Shown here piece after piece: positions 8,522 to 18,981 of a DNA stretch of 48,493 nt. A program made the translations under genes and the position numbers. The DNA comes from Alphaproteobacteria bacterium (GTDB taxonomy: Bacteria > Pseudomonadota > Alphaproteobacteria > Rhodospirillales > WMHbin7): assembly GCA_015231795.1 (NCBI GenBank), contig JADGAX010000013.1, positions 1 to 48,493 on the forward strand, in the 5' to 3' direction. Below the pieces are notes generated by a model, which searched no databases, was not told where the DNA came from, and worked only from the letters and a program-made list of their open reading frames with translations. The first letter of the stretch is position 1; every line of letters begins with the position of its first letter.

Positions 8522-11500
8522 ATGAAAAAAGCATTTAACACGGGAGACGGCGTAGAATCTGGAGGAAGTATTAGGACCGGCGCCTCGTCGCAAACAGGAG
8601 CCGCCGTTGGCGTTCCCTCGTCTCAACTTTTGCTTTCGGGGGAGTATCAGCGGCTTGGTCCGGACCTGCTTTTGCAAAGCCCGAACGGCGAGCAGTTCCT
8701 GATCCGAGATTTCTTTGCCACCGAAACGCCGCCTGACCTGGTCAGCGCGGACGGTTCCGTCATTCCGGGCGAGTTGGCTGTCAGGCTGGCTGGCTCCCTG
8801 ACTCCTGGACAATACGCCCAGGCGGGAGACATCCCGGCCAAACAGCCGATTGGTCGCGCCGACGCTTTGTCCGGGGACGTGACGGTTGTTCATGCCGACG
8901 GCAGCAAAAACCAGTTGCACAAGGGTGACGCGGTCTTCCAAGGCGACGTGCTGCAAACACTCAAAGGCGCCGCTATCGGCCTCGTCTTCATGGATGGCAC
9001 CACTCTTGCACTTGGCGGCAACGGGCGACTTGTGCTCGACCAGATGGTCTTCGACCCTGCCACGCAAATTGGAAGGTCATCCTTCTCGCTTGTTCAGGGC
9101 AGCTTTTCCTTCGTCTCGGGCCAGATCGCCAAATCGGCGCCGGATGCCGCGTCGCTCAAAACCCCGGTGGCCACCATCGGCATTCGCGGGACCATGGTGG
9201 CGGGAAGTTTCACGCCAGAGTCTGGGTTGGTCACCGCTCTGCTTCCGGAGGGAAACAGTACCGGCGAATTCACGATCACCACGGCGGCAGGAACCACCAC
9301 CAACAATCAAAACTTTGGCGCCGTGCATGTTGCCAACTTTTTTGCGGCTCCCTCAAGCGTGGTGCAGGTCAGCAAGGGCCAGATCGCCAACAGTTTCGTG
9401 GAAGTCTTAAATGCGGTGACGAGCGTCAGCGCGCCACAGGCCGCACGAAGCTCCGCCGAACAGATTTTGCAATTGGCTCCACAGGCGCCTCAATTCCAAC
9501 AAGAGCAGGTCGGACCGAAAGCCGGTCCTGTATCCGGCATTCCGGACGCCAAGGGGGGTGGCGCAGCCGTCCAGCCGTCTGGCACTCAGCCTGCTTCAGC
9601 TTCCCAGGCAGCGGAAACCGTCGAGGGGGTGTTCCAGGCGAAGGCCGTGGAAACGGGAGGATTGGCCAAGGGGATCGATGCCAGTTTCGCCGCGGCTGCC
9701 CAGGCGGCCATTCTAACCGCCGTTCAGCAGGGAAAGCCAGTGGAATCGGCACTGCAAGCGGCCATGGCGGCATCCCAGGCCTACAGCGATGCCAAGGCTC
9801 AGGGCGCTTCGACCGAAAATGCCCTTGGAGCAGCCGCCAGCGTCGCCCAACAGACCGGTGTGCTGACAGCGACGCCTTTCGTTTCAACCACGCCAGCCAC
9901 CACCAGCCCCCAAACGACCGCACCAGTTTCAGCGCAGACTGCGGCAACGTCCGCTGCACAAACATCAACACAGGCCGCCGCTAGCCAGACATCGACCGCA
10001 ACGCCAGCGCAAACCGTTACGACAGGCTCGCAAGCAACCAGCGCCATCGACGCAACCGCTTCAACCTCCTTCATTCGGGTCACGCAGACATCTGTCGACA
10101 CCTCCACCGCTTCAAGCCCGACCACGACAAGCGCGACGACGCAGACCGCATCCGCATCGACGGCCTCATCGCCGACAACCACCACCTCGTCCAGCACGAC
10201 AGGCAGCAGTTCCAGCAACAACGACAACAACGCAACGACGTCTAGCCAGACAACGACCGCCCCTGTGAATTACACCTATTCCGGCAAGGCCATCGACGGC
10301 TATATCTCGGGCGCTACCGTTTTCCTGGACGCCAATGGTAACGGGACCTGGGATACCGGCGAATCAAAAACGACCACCGACGCATCTGGCAACTTCTCCC
10401 TCTCCAGCACAGGCACGACAGGATCGCTGGTGATCGAGGGCGGTACGGACCTTTCGACCAACAGCGCCTTCACGGGGTCGATGAGCGCTCCCATCGGTTC
10501 CAGCGTCATTACGCCGCTGACGACCTTGATCGACCAGATGATGTCCAGCGGCATTAGCGAAACGGAAGCGAAGGCGAAGCTGGTGACGGCGCTGGGCATT
10601 CCTTCTTCGGTCGATCTAAAGACCTTCGACCCCATCGCTGGCAGCTTCAGCGGAGCGCAGACAAGCGAAGCCGCAAGCGTACTGGCCGCCGCCGTCAAGA
10701 TCCACAATACCGCCGTACAGGTTGGATCGGCGCTGAGGGGGGCCAATTCCAGCCTGTCCGCCGCCGGGGCAACCGGTTCCGTTTACAGCGCCCTGGCTGA
10801 CCTGCTTTCCACGTCGTCAAGCGCCGTAGATCTTAGTTCGTCGAACTCGACGGCGCTGGGCAACCTGATAGACAATGCGGCCATATCGGCGGGCCTTGGC
10901 GGCAGCAGCTTCATCGTCAACGCCAAAAGCAATATTTCCCAGATGATCGCGGCGGCCAACAGCCAGATCGATGGATTGAGCGGTTCCGGCGCGTCGCTGG
11001 TCGATTCCATCGCCCGCATCGCCTACGTGGCACAGGGGGCGGCGGATACGATCAAGGCTGCGGTCAGTGGCGGCAATAGCGCCAATCTGGTCGCGCAGTT
11101 CACCGGAGACGCTTTTGCCACAAGGATGGAAGCGGCGGCAAGTTCCATCGGCGTCATCAACCCAAACTTGGCGGCGACGGACGGCAATGACGTTCTGACC
11201 GGAACTTCGGGCGGCGACATCATCCGCGGTCTTCTGGGCAATGACTTCATATCCGGCATGGAAGGCGCCGACTTTCTCTATGGCGGACCCGGGGCGGATA
11301 CGTTGATCGGCGGCGACGGATCGGATCAACTTACCGGCGGACTTGGCGTCGATTCCTTCATGTTCAGCCTGTCCGACACGGGATTGGACACGATTGCCGA
11401 TCTGTCGGAACTGGAGCGGATTTTCTTTTCCGACCTTGAGCTTGAAGGAATCGTCAGCGAAGGAAGCGGCGATGCGACCGCAGGCGCCGTTCAGGTCCAA

Positions 11501-14500
11501 TGGAGCGACAGCGGATTCACGACAGTCCATGTCGGAACCGGCGACGGCATTTACGATATCAGGCTGACCGACGAGGATGGCGGCTGGGAAGATATCACCC
11601 GCTGGGGGATCGCCGACGGCCAGTTGCGGGTTCTGGCAACACCGGTTCTTGAAGGTGGGCGAACGGCAAACTTCACCGAGGGCGGCGATGCGGTTCCGGT
11701 CGCCCCTCACCTGATCGTCGCCGATAACGACAGCCCCCTTCTTGCGGGCGCTACTGCCACCATCGTTCAAGGCTATGCCGCCGGACAGGATATGCTGTCT
11801 TTTACCCAGACGGCCAACATCTCTGGAAGCTACAACGCCCAGAATGGCGTTCTGACTCTTTCCGGCCAAGCAACGCTGGCCGAATATCAGACGGCGCTGC
11901 GCTCCGTTCTGTTCGACAACGAATCACAAGATCCGGCGGCGGACCAGACCAGAACCATCAACATCACCGTTAGCGATGGCGTAAGGACAAGTCAGCCAAT
12001 TTCCTCCACCATATCTTTAACCGCGGTCAACGACGCGCCGCAACTTGATAGCGGCGCCCTTCTGATCACCATGGACGAGGACGGCGAGCATAGCGACAAT
12101 TTCACAGCAACCGATCCCGACAGCGCAAGCCTTGTATATTCCGTCGCCGTCCAGGCTGCTCATGGTTCGGTCATTTTGGATTCGGTCACGGGAGACTACA
12201 CCTACGCGCCGCAAGCGAACTTTTTTGGTCAAGACAGTTTTGTCCTTCAGGCAAGCGACGGGCAAGGCGGCACAGCGTCGATGGCCGCCAGTGTCGCCGT
12301 ATCCGCCATTGACGACGCGCCGGTTCTCGATATCAACCAGGGTCTGGCGACGACCGGCGGACAAAGTCTGGTTTTGACGACGGCGCTGCTGTCCGCTCAT
12401 GACATCGATACGCCGACCAGCTCACTGTCTTACATCCTGACCGGGTTGCCGGAACACGGCGCGATCATGCGAGGCGGCGCATCCCTTTCGATTGGCGAGA
12501 GCTTCACCCAATCCGAACTGGCCTCTGGCCTTGTCTCTTATGTCCATGACGGCGGCCAAACAACAAGCGATGGCTTCGGCTTCGCGCTTTCGGACGGAGT
12601 CAGCACGCTTGCCCCGGCAAACGTTGCCATCACCATTGAGGGCGGTTCCGGCCAGGGCGGAGAACAGGGCGGCGGCAGCGAGCCGGGGGTGGCTGAGTTC
12701 CAAGACACCATGAGCGGCTACCGCCTATCCGCATCCATGCAGATCCTGACGGTCACGGATCTCGATTCCAACAACGGCAATGACAGCGCCGCCGGACTTG
12801 CAGACATCACCACCTTGAGTTTCGCCAACGGCGATATCGCCGTCTCGGCAGTGACCGTGGGTGACACAAAGGTCAATACGACGACAAGCAGCAACCAGTT
12901 TGGCGCGTCCGTAAAGGCACTGTCGGACGGCGGGTACGTCGTTGCCTGGGCTGGGTCAAGCACAGCGCAGGCAGCGAACGGGATATTCCTTCAGCGTTAC
13001 GACGGACAAGGCATTCCTCAGGGCGGCGAGGTGGCGGTCTACACTGTTGGCTACACCAACAACACATACGAATGTTCAGTGGCTGGGCTGGAAGATGGCG
13101 GGTACATCGTCGCCTGGAAAAATGATGGCAACAGGATCAGCGCCAGGCGTTATGACTCCGACGGCATTGCCCAGGGTGGGACGATGAGCCTTGGCGCCTG
13201 GACCGGCGGAGGACAATGGCATCCAGATGTCGCAGGCCTGGAGGGCGGTGGATTCGTTGCAGTCTGGAACAGCTACCTGCAAGATGGGTCAGGGCAGGGA
13301 GTTTACGGGCAGGCATTTAGTTCCGGTGGTGCGGCGCTGGGAGACGCCTTTCGGATCAATGCCACGACGTCAAACGACCAGTGGTACGCATCAGCAGCCC
13401 CTCTGACAGGCGGCGGATTTGCGGTGGCTTGGCAGAGTCAGTACGAGGTTTATGGTCGGATCTACGATGCGTCCGGCTTGCCGATTGGCACAGAATTTCA
13501 GGTCAACACTTACACGGCCAATTATCAAAGCATGCCTTCAATTGCTAAGTTGCAAAATGGCGGCTTCGTCGTAACTTGGCAGAGTCAAGGGCAGGACGGT
13601 TCTGACTACGGTATTTATGGACAAGCCTATAACTCTGAAGGCATTCCCCAGGGAGCCGAATTCCGAGTCAACACGGCGACGGTAAACGCACAAATAAATC
13701 CTTCAGCCACAGGCCTTGCCGGAGGGGACTTTGTCGTCACTTGGCAAAGCATTGGACAAGACGGTTCCGGCTATGGCGTCTATGCGCAGCGTTTCACAGC
13801 GGACGGGCAAGCCGTTGGCAATGAGTTTCAGATCAACACCTATACATCCTACCACCAGCAAGCGCCGTCGGTCTCTGCATTGCCGGATGGCGGTTTCGTT
13901 GTGGCTTGGCAAAGCTCTGGTCAAGACGGCTCGGGCGATGGCGTCTACGCACGGCGTTTCGACGCCAATGGCAATGCAAGCGAGTTGGTACTGACAGCCG
14001 GGGGGCTGGACGACACGCTAAATATCGGCACCGGGCTGCGCAGCATCGATGGCGGCGCTGGAACAGACACCGTAATTCTGTCTAACGAGAACCATGCACT
14101 AACTGTTTCTCACGTCGAATCCGTCGTCGGCGGCAGCGGCGATGACGCCATCACGTTGGGTGCGGCTTTGGCATCAGGCGCCATCGACCTTGGCCAGGGC
14201 ACGGATCGGCTTGTTCTATATGGGGGCGCCAACAGCCTTACCGTCAGCAACACGGAATTCATCACCGGCAACAGCGGCGCAGACATCATCACCTTGGGGG
14301 CCGCCCAGGCAGTCGGCACCATCGACCTGGCGGGCGGCATCGACCGTCTCTATCTGGCGGATGGCGGAAATACGCTGACCATTCTGGCCGTGGAATCCGT
14401 CATCGGCGGTACCGGCGACGATTCCGTATCCATTGGTGGCGGCCTGCAAGGCGGGTTCTTCGACCTTGGCGGCGGAACCGATGTGCTAAACCTTTCCGGT

Positions 14501-17500
14501 GCCGCGACCATAAATATAGCCAATGTCGAAACCATCAATGGCAGCTCAGGACTTGATTTCATCACATTGACCACCGCGCAAAGCCAGGGATTAATCGATC
14601 TGGGCGCTCATTCTGGATCGGGCGATTCCCTCCAGCTTGCCGATGGCGGCAATATTCTGACCGTGAAGAACACGGAAAACATTTTTGGGGGTTCCGGCAA
14701 CGACGCCATCATTTTGGGAACGATTCTCGCCTCCGGAAGCTCCAATCTAGTCGATCTCGGAGACGGCACGGACGCTCTGACGCTTGCCAACGGCGCCAAT
14801 TATCTCAACGCTAGATATATCGAGACCATTATCGGCGGAACCGGTAACGACAACGTCACTTTGTCGATTGCGCAGAGCGAGGGGTTGATTGATCTTGGCG
14901 CAGGCACGGACAAGCTGACGCTCGCGGCTGGCGGCAATGCGTTGACCGTGAGAAACACGGAAACCATCACCGGCGGCAGCGGCAACGACGCCATCGCGCT
15001 GGGAACCGCAATGACCACCGGCTCCATCGACATGGGGGCGGGAGCGGACGTTCTAACGCTGGCCAATGGCGGCAACGCCCTAACCGTCAGGAATTCTGAA
15101 ACGATCATCGGCGGCACGGGCAACGACGTTCTAACGCTCGGCATCGCCCAGACATCTGGCGCTATTGATCTTGGAGCCGGAGGGAACAAGCTGACTCTTG
15201 CTGCGGGAGTCAATGTCCTGACCGTCAGCAACGCCTATAGCATCGTCGGAAACACGCACGGAGACGTCATCACGCTGGGCGCTGCCCAGTCTTCGGGCAC
15301 GATCAACCTAGCGGGCGGAACCGATCAGCTGTATCTGGCAGATGGCGGCAATACCCTCACCGTTTCCTATGTCGAAACGATAACAGGCGGAGCCGGAGAT
15401 GATGTCATCACGCTGAGTGCAGCGACGCCTGCATCCCTTGTTGATCTTGGAGGCGGGACCGACCGGTTGGCCCTTTACAGTGGCTCCAACCACCTAGTTG
15501 TCAGAAATGTCGAGACCATCACCGGCGGCAGCGGCAACGACCAGATCGTGCTGGATACTGCCCAAGCATCCGGCGCCATCAATCTGGGTTCTGGAATCGA
15601 CATGCTGACCCTGGCCAACGGCGGCAACACGCTGACCGTCACCGCCACTGAAACCATCACCGGAGGCAGCGGAGCGGATATCATCACCCTGGGCGCCGCG
15701 CAATCTTCCGGCATTATCGATTTGGGGGGGGGCGCTGACCGGCTGGTCCTGGCGAATGGGGCCAATAGCCTGAGCGTCAGAAACGTCGAAACCATCACCG
15801 GCGGCGCCGGCAACGACACGGTAACCGTTATGGCAACGCTTGTTTCCGGAAGCATCAATCTGGGGGCGGGAACTGATACGCTTGTAATAAACGGAACCGG
15901 CTCCAGTTCGATTGAGGTCACAGGCGTTGAAAACGTTATCCTTAATGACAACTACGCTCACTTCATCAACTTGGCTGCCGGCTCTGCCGTTTCCATGATC
16001 GGGGGAAGAGGAAGCGACACGTTATACGGCAATGCAGGAAACGATACGCTCACAGGCTATTATGGCGCCGATACCCTGAAAGGCGGCGTCGGCAATGACG
16101 TTCTGGTTGGCGAATTGGGTCCAGGCTACTCGGTTGCGGACTCGGCAATCGACATCGCCTTGTTCTCGGGAGATGCCTCGAACTACACCATCAGCGCAAA
16201 GGGGGCGGACGGCTATTACACCATCGCCGGAACGGACGGCGTAGATAGGGTGCACGGCATCGAAATCCTGCGCTTTGACAGCGGCAACGACATTCATTTG
16301 CCATATTCTCTGACTGGGTCGTCAGGTTCGGACACCCTGACTGGCGCGGACAAGAGCGACATACTGTTGGGCGATCTTGGCGCCGACACGCTGCGTGGCG
16401 GGGCTGGCAACGACACGCTGAATGGCGGCTCGGGTGACCTGTTCCTGGATATCGCGCTCTTTTCCGGCGATGCCTCCGCCTATACCGTCAGCACCCAAGC
16501 GGCCGACGGCTCCTTCACCATCACAGGCCCGGATGGCGACGACAAACTGATCGGCATCGAGGTTCTGCGCTTCGACAGCGGCAACGATATCTACCTGGCC
16601 CGCAGCCTGACGGGAGGCAATGGCGCCGATGTCATGATCGGATCAAGTTACAATGATTCCTTGAACGGCGGCGGCGGCAACGACACGATCATCGACGGGT
16701 TTGGAAATGACAGCTTTGTCGGAGGTCCTGGCAGCGACGTTGCGATCTTTTCGGGAAGTTATTTTGATTACGCCGTTGACTTCAGCATGCTAACGGGAAA
16801 GACGACGGTTACCGGGATTAATGGAACGGATACAATCAGCAGCGTGGAATTGCTGCAATTCAACGATCTTAGCCTTTCTCTCTTCACCAATATGACGCTT
16901 GCGGGCACAGACGCCAGCAACACCCTAGTCGGAAAATCGGGCAATGACACGTTCATAGGCGGACTTGGCAACGATAGCCTTGTCGGAAATGCCGGCAACG
17001 ACATAGCCGTCTTTTCCGGAAACTTAGCCGATTACGTCGTCACCTCGAGCAGCGCGACTGGAGTCATCACCGTAGCCGGTGCGGGCGGGACGGACACTTT
17101 GATCGGAATCGAAACGTTGAAGTTTGATGATCAAAGCCTGTTTTTGCTTTCCTCCACGAGCTGGGTAGGCGGTTCGACTGCATGGTCATCCCCCGCCTAC
17201 TGGAATTCTGGAGCAATTCCCGACCCGCTAAGCGCTGTTACAATCTCACAGAACGCAGTAACCCACTCAGATGGTACGCACACCATAGGCTCCCTGGGCA
17301 TTTCTGGTTCCGGCTCCCTGATTCACAGCGGCGGCAGCCTGATCATGTGCGCCAATTCGTCAGTTGGGTCAGGACGTACGCTTACTGCCAGCGGCGGGAC
17401 TTTGGCCGGAAACATTTCCAACAGTGGCACCATAAATTTCAACGCGTGGACGAATCACTCCGGCCTGACGCTCACTAATCTGACCGGAGGAGCCGTCAAC

Positions 17501-18928
17501 GTAACGAAGCATGGCGTTACGCTGGGCGGCCTTGTTTCGAATGCCGGTACCCTAAACATAAGCATGACCGAGCAAGGTGGCGACGCGCTGTATATCGCTG
17601 GCGATCTGCGCAATGTAGGTTTAATAACGCTGAACGCGGGAACCAGTGGCTATAGGACGGCTCATCTGGTGATGAAAGATGGAATTTTGACGAACGAAGC
17701 GGGCGCCACGATCACCACGATGGGAACAAACCCTTCCGGCTACGGTGATCGAATAACGTATCTAGATGGGCGAATCGACAACTACGGGACAATCAATGCG
17801 AATACAATAACCTATCTGTCAGGTATGGACACCAACCTGATCAATTGGGGAGTTCTCGCCGGATCATGGGCTTTGTATGTGGAGAATGGAGCTGCCTTAA
17901 CTTTTACAGGCAGCGGAAGTTACAACGTTCCGATTTATCTGCTCAATGGCGGCATCTTTAATGTGGCGCAAGACGCTACGCTTACAAACGTAAGCATGCT
18001 AATGGATTATGCAAATGGAACCATAACCAATTTGGGTACGATCAATCCAGGCGGAATCGGCGTTCGGTCAACAATGACCGTGTATTCTCCAACCGTTACT
18101 TTCCTGGACGGTGGCGATCTTGCAGTGGACATCACCGCCGCTGGCTCAGACAGCCTTGTCCTGGCCAGTGGCAAGACGGTCAACCTGACCGGCATCGACA
18201 ACGATCTTGACGTCGCCTTCGCTTCCGGCTTCACGCCATCCGCAGGCGCGAATTACACTGTCGTCTCGGCGGGAACGGTGAACGGCGCCTTCGACGCCAT
18301 CGACGGCGTCGATCTTGGTGTTTCCTCGGGCCTTGCCGTTGGCGCCACGGCCAGTTCGACCGCCTTCACCTTGAACGTGCGCGCCCTCACGGACAGCGGC
18401 TCTGATGGGGCCAATGACACGCTGACCGGCGATTCCGGCATCGATGTGATGCATGGTGGCTCCGGCAACGACACGCTGATCGGCAATGGCGGCGCCGACA
18501 TTCTGGTCGGCGGCGCCGGCAATGACGCGTTCCATGTCTCCGACGACGCCTTCTCGCGCATCGACGGTGGCGCGGATTTCGATCGGCTTTTAGCCGACTT
18601 CAATCTGGACCTGACCGATCTTTACGGCTACCGGCTCGATAACATCGAGATGATTGACAGCAGAGGCGGCAATGCAAACACGCTGACCCTGGACCGGAAT
18701 GCCGTGCTCAACATCACCGATGGCGGGGTCAATCAAGCCACCCAAACCGCCAACACGCTGATCGTCGTCCAGGATTTCGCCGACAACTTCATTCTATCCG
18801 ACAGCGCGGACTGGACCACCTCGACCGCCAACCTTACCGTCGACGGCAACCTGGACAGCTATACGGTCTATACGAACCAAACAGACACATCCGTCAAGGT
18901 CTATGTCGCAAGCAGTGATGGCGAATAA
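8522..18928 (+). CDS. Giant RTX/type I-secreted multidomain adhesin with N-terminal FecR-like domain
   Basis: A 3468-residue protein inferred to be exported by a type I system and to act at the cell surface. Visible architecture: FecR-like domain (about 115-230: VHADGSKNQLHKGDAVFQGD, TPVATIGIRGTM); Ala/Gln/Ser/Thr-rich linker (310-583); SdrD-like fold (583-645: GATVFLDANGNGTWD); first RTX block (889-948); cadherin-like and CSPG-like beta domains (1060-1372: VNDAPQ, TATDPDS); seven GGFVVxWQS repeats (1443-1820); thirteen 46-residue repeats (1870-2473); more RTX blocks with LFSGDASxYT spacers (2498-2877); a Gly/Asn/Thr-rich beta-helix-like region (2880-3287); a last RTX block (3298-3340) and an uncleaved-type C-terminal tail. 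No ABC exporter, membrane-fusion or TolC gene is nearby, so secretion must use genes elsewhere. No Sec signal peptide is seen. It is the main cargo of the tRNA-Gln island. Confidence 0.9.
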   Translation: MKKAFNTGDGVESGGSIRTGASSQTGAAVGVPSSQLLLSGEYQRLGPDLLLQSPNGEQFLIRDFFATETPPDLVSADGSVIPGELAVRLAGSLTPGQYAQAGDIPAKQPIGRADALSGDVTVVHADGSKNQLHKGDAVFQGDVLQTLKGAAIGLVFMDGTTLALGGNGRLVLDQMVFDPATQIGRSSFSLVQGSFSFVSGQIAKSAPDAASLKTPVATIGIRGTMVAGSFTPESGLVTALLPEGNSTGEFTITTAAGTTTNNQNFGAVHVANFFAAPSSVVQVSKGQIANSFVEVLNAVTSVSAPQAARSSAEQILQLAPQAPQFQQEQVGPKAGPVSGIPDAKGGGAAVQPSGTQPASASQAAETVEGVFQAKAVETGGLAKGIDASFAAAAQAAILTAVQQGKPVESALQAAMAASQAYSDAKAQGASTENALGAAASVAQQTGVLTATPFVSTTPATTSPQTTAPVSAQTAATSAAQTSTQAAASQTSTATPAQTVTTGSQATSAIDATASTSFIRVTQTSVDTSTASSPTTTSATTQTASASTASSPTTTTSSSTTGSSSSNNDNNATTSSQTTTAPVNYTYSGKAIDGYISGATVFLDANGNGTWDTGESKTTTDASGNFSLSSTGTTGSLVIEGGTDLSTNSAFTGSMSAPIGSSVITPLTTLIDQMMSSGISETEAKAKLVTALGIPSSVDLKTFDPIAGSFSGAQTSEAASVLAAAVKIHNTAVQVGSALRGANSSLSAAGATGSVYSALADLLSTSSSAVDLSSSNSTALGNLIDNAAISAGLGGSSFIVNAKSNISQMIAAANSQIDGLSGSGASLVDSIARIAYVAQGAADTIKAAVSGGNSANLVAQFTGDAFATRMEAAASSIGVINPNLAATDGNDVLTGTSGGDIIRGLLGNDFISGMEGADFLYGGPGADTLIGGDGSDQLTGGLGVDSFMFSLSDTGLDTIADLSELERIFFSDLELEGIVSEGSGDATAGAVQVQWSDSGFTTVHVGTGDGIYDIRLTDEDGGWEDITRWGIADGQLRVLATPVLEGGRTANFTEGGDAVPVAPHLIVADNDSPLLAGATATIVQGYAAGQDMLSFTQTANISGSYNAQNGVLTLSGQATLAEYQTALRSVLFDNESQDPAADQTRTINITVSDGVRTSQPISSTISLTAVNDAPQLDSGALLITMDEDGEHSDNFTATDPDSASLVYSVAVQAAHGSVILDSVTGDYTYAPQANFFGQDSFVLQASDGQGGTASMAASVAVSAIDDAPVLDINQGLATTGGQSLVLTTALLSAHDIDTPTSSLSYILTGLPEHGAIMRGGASLSIGESFTQSELASGLVSYVHDGGQTTSDGFGFALSDGVSTLAPANVAITIEGGSGQGGEQGGGSEPGVAEFQDTMSGYRLSASMQILTVTDLDSNNGNDSAAGLADITTLSFANGDIAVSAVTVGDTKVNTTTSSNQFGASVKALSDGGYVVAWAGSSTAQAANGIFLQRYDGQGIPQGGEVAVYTVGYTNNTYECSVAGLEDGGYIVAWKNDGNRISARRYDSDGIAQGGTMSLGAWTGGGQWHPDVAGLEGGGFVAVWNSYLQDGSGQGVYGQAFSSGGAALGDAFRINATTSNDQWYASAAPLTGGGFAVAWQSQYEVYGRIYDASGLPIGTEFQVNTYTANYQSMPSIAKLQNGGFVVTWQSQGQDGSDYGIYGQAYNSEGIPQGAEFRVNTATVNAQINPSATGLAGGDFVVTWQSIGQDGSGYGVYAQRFTADGQAVGNEFQINTYTSYHQQAPSVSALPDGGFVVAWQSSGQDGSGDGVYARRFDANGNASELVLTAGGLDDTLNIGTGLRSIDGGAGTDTVILSNENHALTVSHVESVVGGSGDDAITLGAALASGAIDLGQGTDRLVLYGGANSLTVSNTEFITGNSGADIITLGAAQAVGTIDLAGGIDRLYLADGGNTLTILAVESVIGGTGDDSVSIGGGLQGGFFDLGGGTDVLNLSGAATINIANVETINGSSGLDFITLTTAQSQGLIDLGAHSGSGDSLQLADGGNILTVKNTENIFGGSGNDAIILGTILASGSSNLVDLGDGTDALTLANGANYLNARYIETIIGGTGNDNVTLSIAQSEGLIDLGAGTDKLTLAAGGNALTVRNTETITGGSGNDAIALGTAMTTGSIDMGAGADVLTLANGGNALTVRNSETIIGGTGNDVLTLGIAQTSGAIDLGAGGNKLTLAAGVNVLTVSNAYSIVGNTHGDVITLGAAQSSGTINLAGGTDQLYLADGGNTLTVSYVETITGGAGDDVITLSAATPASLVDLGGGTDRLALYSGSNHLVVRNVETITGGSGNDQIVLDTAQASGAINLGSGIDMLTLANGGNTLTVTATETITGGSGADIITLGAAQSSGIIDLGGGADRLVLANGANSLSVRNVETITGGAGNDTVTVMATLVSGSINLGAGTDTLVINGTGSSSIEVTGVENVILNDNYAHFINLAAGSAVSMIGGRGSDTLYGNAGNDTLTGYYGADTLKGGVGNDVLVGELGPGYSVADSAIDIALFSGDASNYTISAKGADGYYTIAGTDGVDRVHGIEILRFDSGNDIHLPYSLTGSSGSDTLTGADKSDILLGDLGADTLRGGAGNDTLNGGSGDLFLDIALFSGDASAYTVSTQAADGSFTITGPDGDDKLIGIEVLRFDSGNDIYLARSLTGGNGADVMIGSSYNDSLNGGGGNDTIIDGFGNDSFVGGPGSDVAIFSGSYFDYAVDFSMLTGKTTVTGINGTDTISSVELLQFNDLSLSLFTNMTLAGTDASNTLVGKSGNDTFIGGLGNDSLVGNAGNDIAVFSGNLADYVVTSSSATGVITVAGAGGTDTLIGIETLKFDDQSLFLLSSTSWVGGSTAWSSPAYWNSGAIPDPLSAVTISQNAVTHSDGTHTIGSLGISGSGSLIHSGGSLIMCANSSVGSGRTLTASGGTLAGNISNSGTINFNAWTNHSGLTLTNLTGGAVNVTKHGVTLGGLVSNAGTLNISMTEQGGDALYIAGDLRNVGLITLNAGTSGYRTAHLVMKDGILTNEAGATITTMGTNPSGYGDRITYLDGRIDNYGTINANTITYLSGMDTNLINWGVLAGSWALYVENGAALTFTGSGSYNVPIYLLNGGIFNVAQDATLTNVSMLMDYANGTITNLGTINPGGIGVRSTMTVYSPTVTFLDGGDLAVDITAAGSDSLVLASGKTVNLTGIDNDLDVAFASGFTPSAGANYTVVSAGTVNGAFDAIDGVDLGVSSGLAVGATASSTAFTLNVRALTDSGSDGANDTLTGDSGIDVMHGGSGNDTLIGNGGADILVGGAGNDAFHVSDDAFSRIDGGADFDRLLADFNLDLTDLYGYRLDNIEMIDSRGGNANTLTLDRNAVLNITDGGVNQATQTANTLIVVQDFADNFILSDSADWTTSTANLTVDGNLDSYTVYTNQTDTSVKVYVASSDGE
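14129..15941 (+). repeat. Thirteen tandem 46-residue (138-bp) coding repeats in the adhesin
   Basis: Each unit begins with GGSGNDxITL, continues with AQxSGxIDLGxGTDxLxL, and ends ANGGNxLTVxNxETIT. Most units are exactly 46 residues; units 4 and 5 carry 3-residue insertions. The units are diverged at nucleotide level, so the array is old rather than a recent slippage product. Confidence 0.85.
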
Positions 18929-18981
18929 AGTTGCTTGGGATTGTCCACTCAATTTGTAGAAGAAAGTGACACCTAGCACCT

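Noticed and set aside
8282-9067. 261-codon minus-strand frame over the adhesin start
   Set aside because: It overlaps the FecR-like domain coding region and has no motif or start signal.
14129-15941. CRISPR-like array from the regular 138-bp period
   Set aside because: The repeats are diverged, in frame and coding; there are no unique spacers between identical repeats.
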